From the NCBI GenBank assembly GCA_014803435.1, contig JACYFD010000002.1, positions 62,001 through 126,000 of the forward strand: a stretch of DNA of 64,000 bases. The letters run 5' to 3'. Source of the stretch: Cellulosimicrobium terreum. GTDB taxonomy: Bacteria; Actinomycetota; Actinomycetes; Actinomycetales; Cellulomonadaceae. Below, one piece after another: positions 32,418 through 39,658 of the stretch. The notes below the pieces were generated by a model. The model saw only the letters and a list, made by a program, of their open reading frames with translations. It had not been told where the DNA came from and ran no database searches. Position numbers and translations under genes: made by a program. Position 1 is the stretch's first letter. Each line of letters opens with the position of its first letter.

Positions 32418-35174
32418 TCAGGGCAGGATCCCGAGGTCGCGGCCGCGGCGCACCGCGTCGCGCCGGGTCCCGACGCCGAGCTTGCGATAGAGCGACTTGA
32501 GGTGGGCCTTGACGGTGTTCACCGAGACGAAGAAGTCCTCGGCGATCTCGAGGTTGCTCTCCATGGTGGGCAGGACCGCCAGCATCGCGAGCTCACGCTC
32601 GGTCAGGGGCTCGACGAGCGGAGCGGGCTCCGGCCCGGCGTCCTCCCGGCCGAGGAGCGACCGGAGGTGGGCGAGGAGCGCGGCGTCCCCGTGGGCGACG
32701 GCGCGGACGAGCGTGGCCCGCAGCTCGACCCCGGGCACGGTGAGGAAAGGGTGCGCCAGGTGTTCCGCGCCGGCGAGGACGAGCGCCCGGTCGACCGCGG
32801 GCTCCGCGCGCCGGCTCCCGGCCCGGGCGAGCACGGACGCCTCCACGAGGGCGGCCTCGACGCGCGTCAGGTCGTCGACGTCGCTGGAGGGTGCTCCCGC
32901 CACCTCGTCGACGGCTCGCAGCGCCGCGTCCGCGCGCCCCGCCGCGAGGAGGCGGCGGGCGCGGCACACCGCCGTCACCGCGGGCGACCCGAGTCCTTCG
33001 CGGTCGACCCGTGAGGGTCGCGGGGAGCCGGACCCGCCCCTGACGTCCGCCCGGGTCGGGGCGTCGTCGAGCAGGTGCACCTCCGTGGTGGCGCGGACCC
33101 ACAGGTCCGCGAGCACGGGTGGGGCAGGTGCGTTCCCGAGGGCGTGGTCGGCCCCGTCGAGTGCCTGCCATGCCGCGCGGGCGTGCCCGCGGGACGCGGC
33201 GACACGTGCCTGCAGGAGCCGGACCGCCGTCTCGGAGGCCGGCTCCCTCCCGCCGACGTCTGCCGCGAGCGAGCGCGAGAGCGCACGGTCGAGCCCGGCG
33301 TCCACCGCGTGCAGGTGCTGGGCCCAGGCGAGGGCGGCGTGCGCCGCACGGGACTGGACGTGCGTCGCCCAGCCTCGCGCCCGTGCCGCCTCCAGCACCG
33401 TGCGCGCTCTCGCCTCTCCGTCGGCGACTCGGCCCGCGGAGACGTCGAGCAACGCGCGGGCGGCCTGCGCACCGAGGTCCACGAGCGACCGTGCCCCGAG
33501 AGCGCCCTCGTCGCCCTGGTCGCCCTGGTCGCCCTGGTCGCTCTGGTCGGGCTCGTCGACGACGACCCGCGCGGGCGGGGGCGCGGGGCTCGCGGAGATC
33601 ACCGAGCTGCTCGCGCACCACGCGAGGCCGGCCTGCCGGTGCGCCCGGGCCAGAGCGCGGTACGTCTCGAGGGCGGGGAACGGGAACGGTACGGCGTCGG
33701 CGGCCGCCAGCGCCGCACCCGCCGCGGCGGCGAGCACCCGGACGTCGCCGACCGAGCGTGACGTCGAGACCTCCAGCAGCTCGACCAGGACGGCGGCGGC
33801 GGACCCTGGCCGGCCGCACTCCTGGTCGAGCAGGGCTCGCGCGCGGTCGACGTGGTGGGCGGTCGCGTCGAGCCGCTCGTCCACGAGAGCGAGCGAGCCC
33901 GCGCTCAGGTGCAGCTCGACGTCGGGCTCGAGGTCCGCGAAGGGCACGCGGCGCAGCAGGTCGCCCACGGCATCCCGGTGCGGTCCTGCGAGGTGGGTCG
34001 CGGCGCCCTCGACGAAGACCTGCCCCACGAGCCTCCAGTCCTCCGACAGCACCGCGTGCTCCAGGGCGCGCAGCGGCTCGCCGTGACGCAGGAGCCATCG
34101 GGCGGCGGCGCGGTGGACGGCCGGCACCGCGGCAGGGTCCTCGAGGCGGAGCTCGTTCTGCAGCATCTCTCGCAGCAGAGGGTGATAGCGGAACCACGTC
34201 CGTTGCTCGCCGAAGGCGGTGACGAAGCCGTGGGAGGACGCGAGCCCCGGGAGCAGCCGGGCCGCCGGGGCGCCGGGGTCCAGGGCCTCCGCCAGCTCGA
34301 CGCAGACCGTCGAGGCGAGGCTCGTGCGGAGCAGGAACCGGCGGGTCGCGGTGTCCTGGCGATCGAGGACCTCCGCGAGGAGGTACTCCGCGGCCGAGCG
34401 ATCCGCGCGCGCGCGTCCGGCGGGCCCCGTCGGCGCCTCGACCTGGAGCCGGACGCCGACCGCCCAGCCGCCGGTCTCGTCCAGCAGCTGCTCGATCTCG
34501 GCGGGGCACAGGGTGCGGCCGTGCCGCGCACCGAGCGAGGCGACGGACGGGGCGTCGAACGCGAGCTCCGCCACGCCGAGCTCGGTGATCTCGCCCTGCC
34601 CGCGGAGCCGTTGCAGCATCAGCGGCGGGTCGATCCGGCTGAGCGCCACGAGGTGGAGCGGCAGCGGGTAGCGCAGGAGATCGTCGAGGGTGCGCGTGAC
34701 GTGGGTGCCGGCGACGTGGTGGAGGTCGTCCAGGACGAGCACGACCGGGTCGGGCAGCAGCTCCAGGGCGCGCAGGATGCGTCTCTGGAGGTCGGAGGAC
34801 ATACCCGAGGGGACGTCGAGGCGGTCGAGGGGGTGGCCCGGGGGGACCGCGCCCGAGGCGCGGAGCGCCGCGAGCACGTCGGTCCAGAAGGCGGCCGGGG
34901 TGTCGTCGAACGGCTCCAGCGTGAGCCACGCGATGCGGGCGTCCGGTCGCGACCGTGCCCAGGCGGCCACGGTCGTCGTCTTGCCCCAGCCCGGTCCGGC
35001 GGAGACGAGCGTGAGGCGGCGCTCGAAGGACGGGGCGAGCAGGAGGTCGAGACCGGGCCGGGTGACCGTGGTCGGGGGCAGGACGGGGACCGACGTCCGG
35101 GCATGCAGGCTCCCGGAGGCGACCGAGGCGTCAGGCGCAACCTCCTGCTCGGCACGTGGCTCGACCGAGGCCAT
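32418..35174 (-). CDS. MalT-like LuxR family regulator
   Basis: A 918-residue STAND-type regulator. The N-terminal NTPase shows Walker A SAGPGWGKTTTVAAWAR and Walker B PVVLVLDDLHHV, with a LHLVALSRIDPPL sensor-like strand. A helical arm and repeat domain follow, and the C-terminal GerE motif is LTERELAMLAVLPTM to FVSVNTVKAHLKSLYRKLGV. It should activate an operon when bound to a ligand and ATP. A 36-base microsatellite codes a QGD repeat in the middle. There is no Shine-Dalgarno sequence; TACTGT stands six bases before the ATG. The opposing MFS gene could be a target but nothing shows it. Confidence 0.92.
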   Translation of the reverse strand: MASVEPRAEQEVAPDASVASGSLHARTSVPVLPPTTVTRPGLDLLLAPSFERRLTLVSAGPGWGKTTTVAAWARSRPDARIAWLTLEPFDDTPAAFWTDVLAALRASGAVPPGHPLDRLDVPSGMSSDLQRRILRALELLPDPVVLVLDDLHHVAGTHVTRTLDDLLRYPLPLHLVALSRIDPPLMLQRLRGQGEITELGVAELAFDAPSVASLGARHGRTLCPAEIEQLLDETGGWAVGVRLQVEAPTGPAGRARADRSAAEYLLAEVLDRQDTATRRFLLRTSLASTVCVELAEALDPGAPAARLLPGLASSHGFVTAFGEQRTWFRYHPLLREMLQNELRLEDPAAVPAVHRAAARWLLRHGEPLRALEHAVLSEDWRLVGQVFVEGAATHLAGPHRDAVGDLLRRVPFADLEPDVELHLSAGSLALVDERLDATAHHVDRARALLDQECGRPGSAAAVLVELLEVSTSRSVGDVRVLAAAAGAALAAADAVPFPFPALETYRALARAHRQAGLAWCASSSVISASPAPPPARVVVDEPDQSDQGDQGDQGDEGALGARSLVDLGAQAARALLDVSAGRVADGEARARTVLEAARARGWATHVQSRAAHAALAWAQHLHAVDAGLDRALSRSLAADVGGREPASETAVRLLQARVAASRGHARAAWQALDGADHALGNAPAPPVLADLWVRATTEVHLLDDAPTRADVRGGSGSPRPSRVDREGLGSPAVTAVCRARRLLAAGRADAALRAVDEVAGAPSSDVDDLTRVEAALVEASVLARAGSRRAEPAVDRALVLAGAEHLAHPFLTVPGVELRATLVRAVAHGDAALLAHLRSLLGREDAGPEPAPLVEPLTERELAMLAVLPTMESNLEIAEDFFVSVNTVKAHLKSLYRKLGVGTRRDAVRRGRDLGILP
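33511..33546 (-). repeat. 9-bp microsatellite in the MalT-like regulator
   Basis: Three exact copies of TCGCCCTGG and one with a single change (TCGCTCTGG) run in tandem. On the coding strand they give a DQGDQGDQGD-type stretch in the middle of the regulator. Length change would keep the reading frame. Confidence 0.75.
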
Positions 35175-35180
35175 GCTCGG

Positions 35181-35186
35181 ACAGTA
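35181..35186 (-). promoter_or_regulatory. Leaderless -10 element for the MalT-like regulator
   Basis: TACTGT on the minus strand, six bases (CCGAGC) before the ATG at 35174; no ribosome binding site between. Confidence 0.5.
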
Positions 35187-35222
35187 GGCCTCCCGGGCCC
35201 GGAGCGCTTGCGGGCGCGCGGA

Positions 35223-36602
35223 TCAGCCGGAGACCGGCTCGCCCGCGGCCTCCGGTCGTGGGGGCCGGCCGAGGAGCTCGACGAGGGCGAGGACGACGCC
35301 CGCGACGAGGGCGGTCCCGACGACCAGACCGGGCGTCGGCTGCCCGGCGAGGAGCAGGACCATCGCGGCGAGCGCGACGACGACGACCCGGACGAACGTC
35401 TTGTGGCCGCCGAGCCAGGTTCCGAACGGGCCCGACGTCACGCCACGTCCCTCGGCCCAGGTGCGCCCCTTGTCCGTGGCCCCCGAGAAGCCCGACCGCA
35501 GGCTCCGGGCGGAGTCGGTCGGGCCCGCGAGGTAGGCGACCAGCGCGAGGACCAGCCCCAGCACGCCGACCGTGCGCAACGTGTTCCGCAGGAACGCGAC
35601 GACCTGGTCGAAGACGATCTCGGCGGCGTCGAGGCGCGCCACCTGCCCGGTGAGCGCGTCGAGGTAGAGGCCGCGTGCGAGCGCGAGCGCGACGGCGAGC
35701 AGGACCATGGCGGCCGCGAGCGAGAGCCCGGCGACGACGAGCGCGCGGGACCGGTGGTTCGCCACGAGGACGCCGGCCGCGAGCAGCCCCAGCGCGACCC
35801 AGGGCAGCCACGTCGTCAGCAGGACGAGCTGGCCGTAGCGGTTCTGGACGTGCACGAGCTGCGACGTCTGGACGATCGTGAAGCTCGCGTTCACCTCGGG
35901 GATGTTCGCCGCGACGTCGAGTCCGCGGTCGACGAGCCGTTGCTTGAGGAGGTCGATCATGCCGGAGAGCTCGATCGTGAGCTGTCCGTCCTGCCCGACC
36001 TGGAGCACCGTGCCGTCGTCGCCCCGCATGACGGCCACGAGCTGCTGGTGCGCGACCCGGTTGGCCTGCACCCAGGCCTCCTCGAACGCGTCGCTCTGCA
36101 CGAGTCGGTCGGCGGCGCTGCGCACGAAGGACTCGACCCCGCTCGTGAGCGGCGCCTCGAGCGCGCTGAGGGCGCGGGTCGCGCGCGGTGCGATGTCGTT
36201 GTCCTCGAGGCCGCCCACGACGTCATCGAGCAGCGCGCCCACGTCGATCCGGGACATGACCGCCTGGGTGAGCCGGCCGGCGACCGCCGACTGCACGACG
36301 GGGTCGCTCGCGAGCGGTCCGACGGTCTCGACGTACCGCTCGGTGTCCGTCAGCTCGCGCTGCGCCCATGCCGCGACCGCTCCCACCGGTGCGAGGAGCG
36401 CGCCGATGGTGATGAGCACGACGCACGCGACCGCGCGCGCCCGGTGCCCCGATCGACCGCCAGCTGCGGACCGAGGGGAGGGCGGGGGCGTGGCGGGGGC
36501 GGGGGGCTGCTCGGTGGCGAGCCGGCGGCGCAGCTCGGCGTTCTCCCGCTCGAGCGCCGCGAGACGTTCCTCGACGGACGCGTCGTCGTGCTGGCCGTCC
36601 AT
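35223..36602 (-). CDS. Membrane protein with N-terminal coiled coil, unknown function
   Basis: A 459-residue protein of a conserved actinobacterial type without known role. A short coiled coil (VEERLAALERENAELRRRL) near the N-terminus, a Pro-rich linker and one helix (VACVVLITIGALLAPVGAVA) precede a large extracytoplasmic domain of about 200 residues (TDTERYVETVGPLASDPVVQ, VMSRIDVGALLDDVV), followed by five helices and a short cytoplasmic part. GGGAGGA precedes the ATG at 36602. It lies behind the MalT-like regulator on the same strand, upstream in transcription order, with 48 bases between. Confidence 0.85.
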   Translation of the reverse strand: MDGQHDDASVEERLAALERENAELRRRLATEQPPAPATPPPSPRSAAGGRSGHRARAVACVVLITIGALLAPVGAVAAWAQRELTDTERYVETVGPLASDPVVQSAVAGRLTQAVMSRIDVGALLDDVVGGLEDNDIAPRATRALSALEAPLTSGVESFVRSAADRLVQSDAFEEAWVQANRVAHQQLVAVMRGDDGTVLQVGQDGQLTIELSGMIDLLKQRLVDRGLDVAANIPEVNASFTIVQTSQLVHVQNRYGQLVLLTTWLPWVALGLLAAGVLVANHRSRALVVAGLSLAAAMVLLAVALALARGLYLDALTGQVARLDAAEIVFDQVVAFLRNTLRTVGVLGLVLALVAYLAGPTDSARSLRSGFSGATDKGRTWAEGRGVTSGPFGTWLGGHKTFVRVVVVALAAMVLLLAGQPTPGLVVGTALVAGVVLALVELLGRPPRPEAAGEPVSG

Positions 36603-36676
36603 GCGTGGTCCTCCCGTCGTGGCGGCCCTCGGCGGCCGCATCCTCCACTCTCCGGCAGGCCTGCGGGCCCGACCTA

Positions 36677-36743
36677 TACCCGGCGCGGGTAGTCGACCTC
36701 GCGAGGCACCCTCGCCGGGTGATCCGCGCGCCCGGTGCCTCGC
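36677..36743. promoter_or_regulatory. Inverted repeats between two divergent genes
   Basis: TACCCG/CGGGTA (36677-36682 and 36686-36691) surrounds three bases, and GCGAGGCACC (36701-36710) is mirrored exactly at 36734-36743 with a 23-base centre. On the minus strand TATAGG at 36678-36673 could be a -10 for the coiled-coil membrane protein. The region separates genes starting at 36602 (minus) and 36783 (plus). Confidence 0.4.
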
Positions 36744-36782
36744 GCATGCTGTCGTGACAGGGACGACGGGCGGGAGCGGAAC

Positions 36783-37694
36783 GTGCCGAGGACGACGACG
36801 GTCGAGCTGGTGGTGGTCGGTCCGGTGGGCGTGCCCGACGCCGAGCTCGACGAGCTCGGGGTGCGGCGGTCGACGTCGTGCACCCTCCTCCAGGCGTCCG
36901 TCCGCGACCAGGCGGCGCTCTACGGGCTGCTCCAGCGCCTCTCGTCCCTCGGTCTCGACCTGCTCGAGCTGCGCACCTCGGTGCCCGGGTCACGGGCCGA
37001 CGTCGAGGTCGTGGTCCGCGGGCCGGTCGGCCCCCTGGTCCAGCAGATGCTGCGCGACGTCGACCGGGCCGTCCCGAAGGTCGTGACGTCCTACCGCGTG
37101 CGCGACGTCGACCTCGCGACGCTGCTCGACGTCGTCGACGACGTCTCCTCACCCCTGGCGGGTGAGGACATGCGCGCCGAGGTCGGCGAGCGTGGTCCGG
37201 CAGGGACCCTCCTGGGCCCCGGGGATGTCGTGGTGGCGACTGGGGAGAGACCGATGGACCGCACGTTCGACGAGATGGGCCCGATCGACTACATCGTCCT
37301 GGAGTTCCCGCAGAACCGGCTCGACGGCGAGGCGTTGCCGCTGCTCATCGAGCTGGTCGACCGAGGGATCGTGCGGGTCCTCGACCTGGCGTTCGTCGAG
37401 AAGGACCTGGCGGGCGAGGTGCAGGGCATCGAGCTGCAGAACCTGGACGTCAGCGGGGACTTCGACGTCTCCGTGTTCGACGGCGTGTCCTCGGGTCTGC
37501 TCGGCGACGACGACCTCAAGCAGGCGGGGGCAGCCCTCGAGCCGGGCAGCGCCGCCGGGATCCTCGTGTACGAGAACGCGTGGGCGGGCCCCTTCGCGGC
37601 TGCCCTGCGCCGCGGCGGCGGGGCCATCGTCGACAGCGGTCGGATCCCCGTCCAGTCGATCATCGCCGCGCTGGACGCGGCCGAGAGCCGCTGA
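36783..37694 (+). CDS. DUF6325 protein with an extra N-terminal domain (copy 2)
   Basis: A single open frame of 303 residues. The last 146 residues match DUF6325 (GPIDYIVLEFP, VLDLAFVEKDLAGEVQGIE, AAGILVYENAWAGPF, GGAIVDSGRIPVQS) and align with the 11070 protein. The first 157 residues are different: STSCTLLQASVRDQAALYGLLQ resembles a short domain found alone in other actinobacteria, then DVEVVVRGPVGPL. The GTG at 36783 follows GGGAGCGGAAC. An ATG at 37254 with GGGGAGAG ahead would give a protein of normal family length, so the frame may hold a fusion, or two overlapping in-phase products. It pairs with the SHOCT gene 69 bases downstream. Confidence 0.75.
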   Translation: MPRTTTVELVVVGPVGVPDAELDELGVRRSTSCTLLQASVRDQAALYGLLQRLSSLGLDLLELRTSVPGSRADVEVVVRGPVGPLVQQMLRDVDRAVPKVVTSYRVRDVDLATLLDVVDDVSSPLAGEDMRAEVGERGPAGTLLGPGDVVVATGERPMDRTFDEMGPIDYIVLEFPQNRLDGEALPLLIELVDRGIVRVLDLAFVEKDLAGEVQGIELQNLDVSGDFDVSVFDGVSSGLLGDDDLKQAGAALEPGSAAGILVYENAWAGPFAAALRRGGGAIVDSGRIPVQSIIAALDAAESR

Positions 37695-37763
37695 GGACCA
37701 CCGAGGACCGGACAGCCGTCGAGCACCGCAGGTCTCGGACCTGCGTCGAGTGAGGAGCACGCC

Positions 37764-38096
37764 ATGGGACTTCTTCGAGGTGTCGCCCGGACGGCCGTCG
37801 TCGCGGGGACCGCGAGCGCCGTCTCCGGCCGCGTCCAGCGCCGCCAGCAGGGCCGCTGGGCGGCGCAGGACGCCCAGAACGCGCAGGCGGCGTACGCCGA
37901 GCCGCAGTACGCCGCCCCGCCCCCGCAGTACGCGCCCCCGCCGCCGCAGTACGCGGCGCCGCCGCAGGCGGAGCCCGCCGCGGACGACATGGACGCGAAG
38001 ATCGCGCAGCTGCGCGAGCTCGCGGCGCTGCGCGACCAGGGCGTGATCACCGACGCCGAGCTCGCGACCCAGAAGGCCCGCATCCTCGGCTCCTGA
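37764..38096 (+). CDS. SHOCT domain protein (copy 2)
   Basis: A 110-residue protein whose N-terminus (RGVARTAVVAGTASAVSGRV) is like that of the SHOCT protein at 11592 (GTAARTAVIAGTASATAGAV). The middle has Tyr/Pro/Gln repeats (QYAPPPPQYAAPPQ), and the C-terminus is the SHOCT pair KIAQLRELAALRDQGVITD to ATQKARILGS. GAGGAG is upstream of the ATG. The order DUF6325 then SHOCT is the same as at 11 kb. Confidence 0.87.
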   Translation: MGLLRGVARTAVVAGTASAVSGRVQRRQQGRWAAQDAQNAQAAYAEPQYAAPPPQYAPPPPQYAAPPQAEPAADDMDAKIAQLRELAALRDQGVITDAELATQKARILGS

Positions 38097-38134
38097 CCTC
38101 GCGGTGCCGGCCTGCCCGTCGACCCGGCGCACAC

Positions 38135-38229
38135 GCTCGCGGACGCGCTCGTGGACGTGCTCGTGGACCGTGCGCCGGGGGCGGGGCGCGCTCCGCTAGG
38201 GTGTGCCCGGCCCGACGACGTCGGGCCGG
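38135..38229 (+). promoter_or_regulatory. Repeat and palindrome region upstream of speD
   Basis: Three tandem 12-mers (GCTCGCGGACGC, GCTCGTGGACGT, GCTCGTGGACCG) cover 38135-38170. TAGGGT at 38197-38202 could be a -10 element, and CCGGCCCGAC (38207-38216) is mirrored exactly at 38220-38229 around three bases. If transcription begins near 38208, the hairpin is the extreme 5' end of a leader of about 95 bases. Function as operator or leader structure is inference. Confidence 0.4.
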
Positions 38230-38301
38230 CCGTTCAGGTCGGTGCCGGGCTCGCGCCGGGCCCGTGCCGCCGGTCGCCGGGTCCGATCGCAGGGGAGCAC
38301 G

Positions 38302-38640
38302 GTGCAACGCAACCTCGTCCACGTCTTCGACGTGACGGGAGCCGACCCTCGCCTGCTCGACGACGACGCGACGGTGCGCGGCTGCCTGGACGCGATCGTG
38401 GCGGGCTCCGGGCTCACCCGGCTCGGTGAAGTGTCGCACCGCTTCGAGCCGCAGGGGACGAGCGTCGTCCTCCTCCTCGCGGAGTCGCACCTGGCCGTGC
38501 ACACGTGGCCCGAGCACGGCAGCGCCTACGTCACGCTGACGACGTGCCGCGTGCCGCCGGCGTCGTTCACCGACGACGTCCGCGAGCTGCTGCGGACCGC
38601 GCTGGGAGCGCGCGACGTCACCTTGCGGAGCCTGGTGTGA
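38302..38640 (+). CDS. speD: S-adenosylmethionine decarboxylase proenzyme
   Basis: A 112-residue class 1B (SpeH-like) decarboxylase. The self-cleavage site is Glu61-Ser62 in LLLAESHLAVHTWPEHG; Ser62 becomes the pyruvoyl group. The His and Cys that help processing are seen in HTWPE and VTLTTC. It makes decarboxylated S-adenosylmethionine, the aminopropyl donor for spermidine-type polyamines. The GTG follows AGGGGAG. It overlaps the DUF4178 gene by four bases and leads an operon that ends with an aminopropyltransferase, so the two enzymes supply one pathway. Confidence 0.92.
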   Translation: MQRNLVHVFDVTGADPRLLDDDATVRGCLDAIVAGSGLTRLGEVSHRFEPQGTSVVLLLAESHLAVHTWPEHGSAYVTLTTCRVPPASFTDDVRELLRTALGARDVTLRSLV

Positions 38641-39389
38641 GCGCGCACGCCGCACGCCTGGCGATGCGGGTCGACGAGGAGCTCGTCGGGACCGGGCACC
38701 CGCCGGCCCGCACGACCCCGCGCGCCGTCGCGGTCCTGGGCACCCCCGACGGGTCGACGTGGGAGGAGTGGCAGCTCCGCGGCCAGGACGGCTCCGACCT
38801 GTGGATCGAGCACGACCACGACACCAGCCAGGTCACGCTGTACGAGCCGGTCGAGACCACGCCGCCCGTCGTCGACATGGACGGTCTCGTCCCCGGCTCC
38901 CGGCTCACCCTCGGGTTCGACGGGCAGACCCACGAGCTCGCGGTGCGCGAGCGGGGCACCGGCCGGATCCTGTCCGTCGTCGGGTCGTTCGCGGAGCCGT
39001 TCGCTGTGGGGCAGGTCGTCGAGTACGCCGACCTCGCCGGACGCGGCGTGCTGGTCTCCGTCGAGCGGACCGTCGGGCGGCTCGGCCCGACGACGAGCAT
39101 CTACCGCGGCCGGCGGCTGGACGCCGCGGAGCAGAAGCGGGTCTTCGGCCGTCGGCTCGCCCCGGCGCGCGGGAGCGCCCGCCGCATCAGCCTGTGGGCC
39201 GTGGTCGTCGCCCTGGTCGTCGGGGTGTTCGCGTCGTGCCAGGCGCGGTCGGAGGGCTCCGGCGCGGCGTGCACGCCGCGCACCGTCGTGACATCCGCTC
39301 CGGACGGGACCCCGACCACCACGTCCGACGGGACCACCTGCTACCGCCGCTCCGTGTACGGCGGCGGGGGCGGTGGCCTGGGCAAGTGA
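38637..39389 (+). CDS. DUF4178 domain membrane-anchored protein
   Basis: A 250-residue protein with the DUF4178 pattern: a beta-rich domain (WEEWQLRGQDGSDLWIEHD, SQVTLYEPVE, then GSRLTLGFDGQTHELAVRE, FAVGQVVEYADLAGRGVL) and one helix near residues 188-205 (ISLWAVVVALVVGVFASC) followed by a short Ser/Thr/Gly-rich tail ending in a glycine run. Its N-terminal domain should be cytoplasmic. The GTG start overlaps the speD stop (GTGA), so translation is coupled. Function is unknown; gene order links it to polyamine chemistry at the membrane. Confidence 0.85.
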   Translation: MSAHAARLAMRVDEELVGTGHPPARTTPRAVAVLGTPDGSTWEEWQLRGQDGSDLWIEHDHDTSQVTLYEPVETTPPVVDMDGLVPGSRLTLGFDGQTHELAVRERGTGRILSVVGSFAEPFAVGQVVEYADLAGRGVLVSVERTVGRLGPTTSIYRGRRLDAAEQKRVFGRRLAPARGSARRISLWAVVVALVVGVFASCQARSEGSGAACTPRTVVTSAPDGTPTTTSDGTTCYRRSVYGGGGGGLGK

Positions 39390-39432
39390 CCGCCACGTGT
39401 CCGACCCCTTCACCCTCTCCTAGGAGCCGACC

Positions 39433-39657
39433 ATGAACGCCGCTGTCCTCCTGCCCGTCTGGGCCTTCTTCTCGACGATCCTGTACTCGGTGCTCGGCAT
39501 CGTCCTGCTGCTGCTGACGCTCGTCGTGGCGAACAAGATGTTCAAGCTCAACCTGTACCGCGAGCTCGTCGACGAGCACAACACCGCGTTCGGCATCATG
39601 ATCGCGGGCCTCGCGATCGCGATCGGCCTGATCATCGCGGGGACGATCCAGTCCTGA
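39433..39657 (+). CDS. DUF350 (YjfL-like) membrane protein
   Basis: A 74-residue protein with two helices: FFSTILYSVLGIVLLLLTLV and a C-terminal AFGIMIAGLAIAIGLIIAG, joined by KMFKLNLYRELVDEHN. This matches one DUF350 unit; many homologues carry two or more. E. coli YjfL of this family lies in the yjfIJKLMC cluster together with a PspA relative and a glutathionylspermidine-synthetase-like protein. TAGGAG precedes the ATG. The speE start follows one base after its stop. Confidence 0.87.
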   Translation: MNAAVLLPVWAFFSTILYSVLGIVLLLLTLVVANKMFKLNLYRELVDEHNTAFGIMIAGLAIAIGLIIAGTIQS

Positions 39658-39658
39658 G

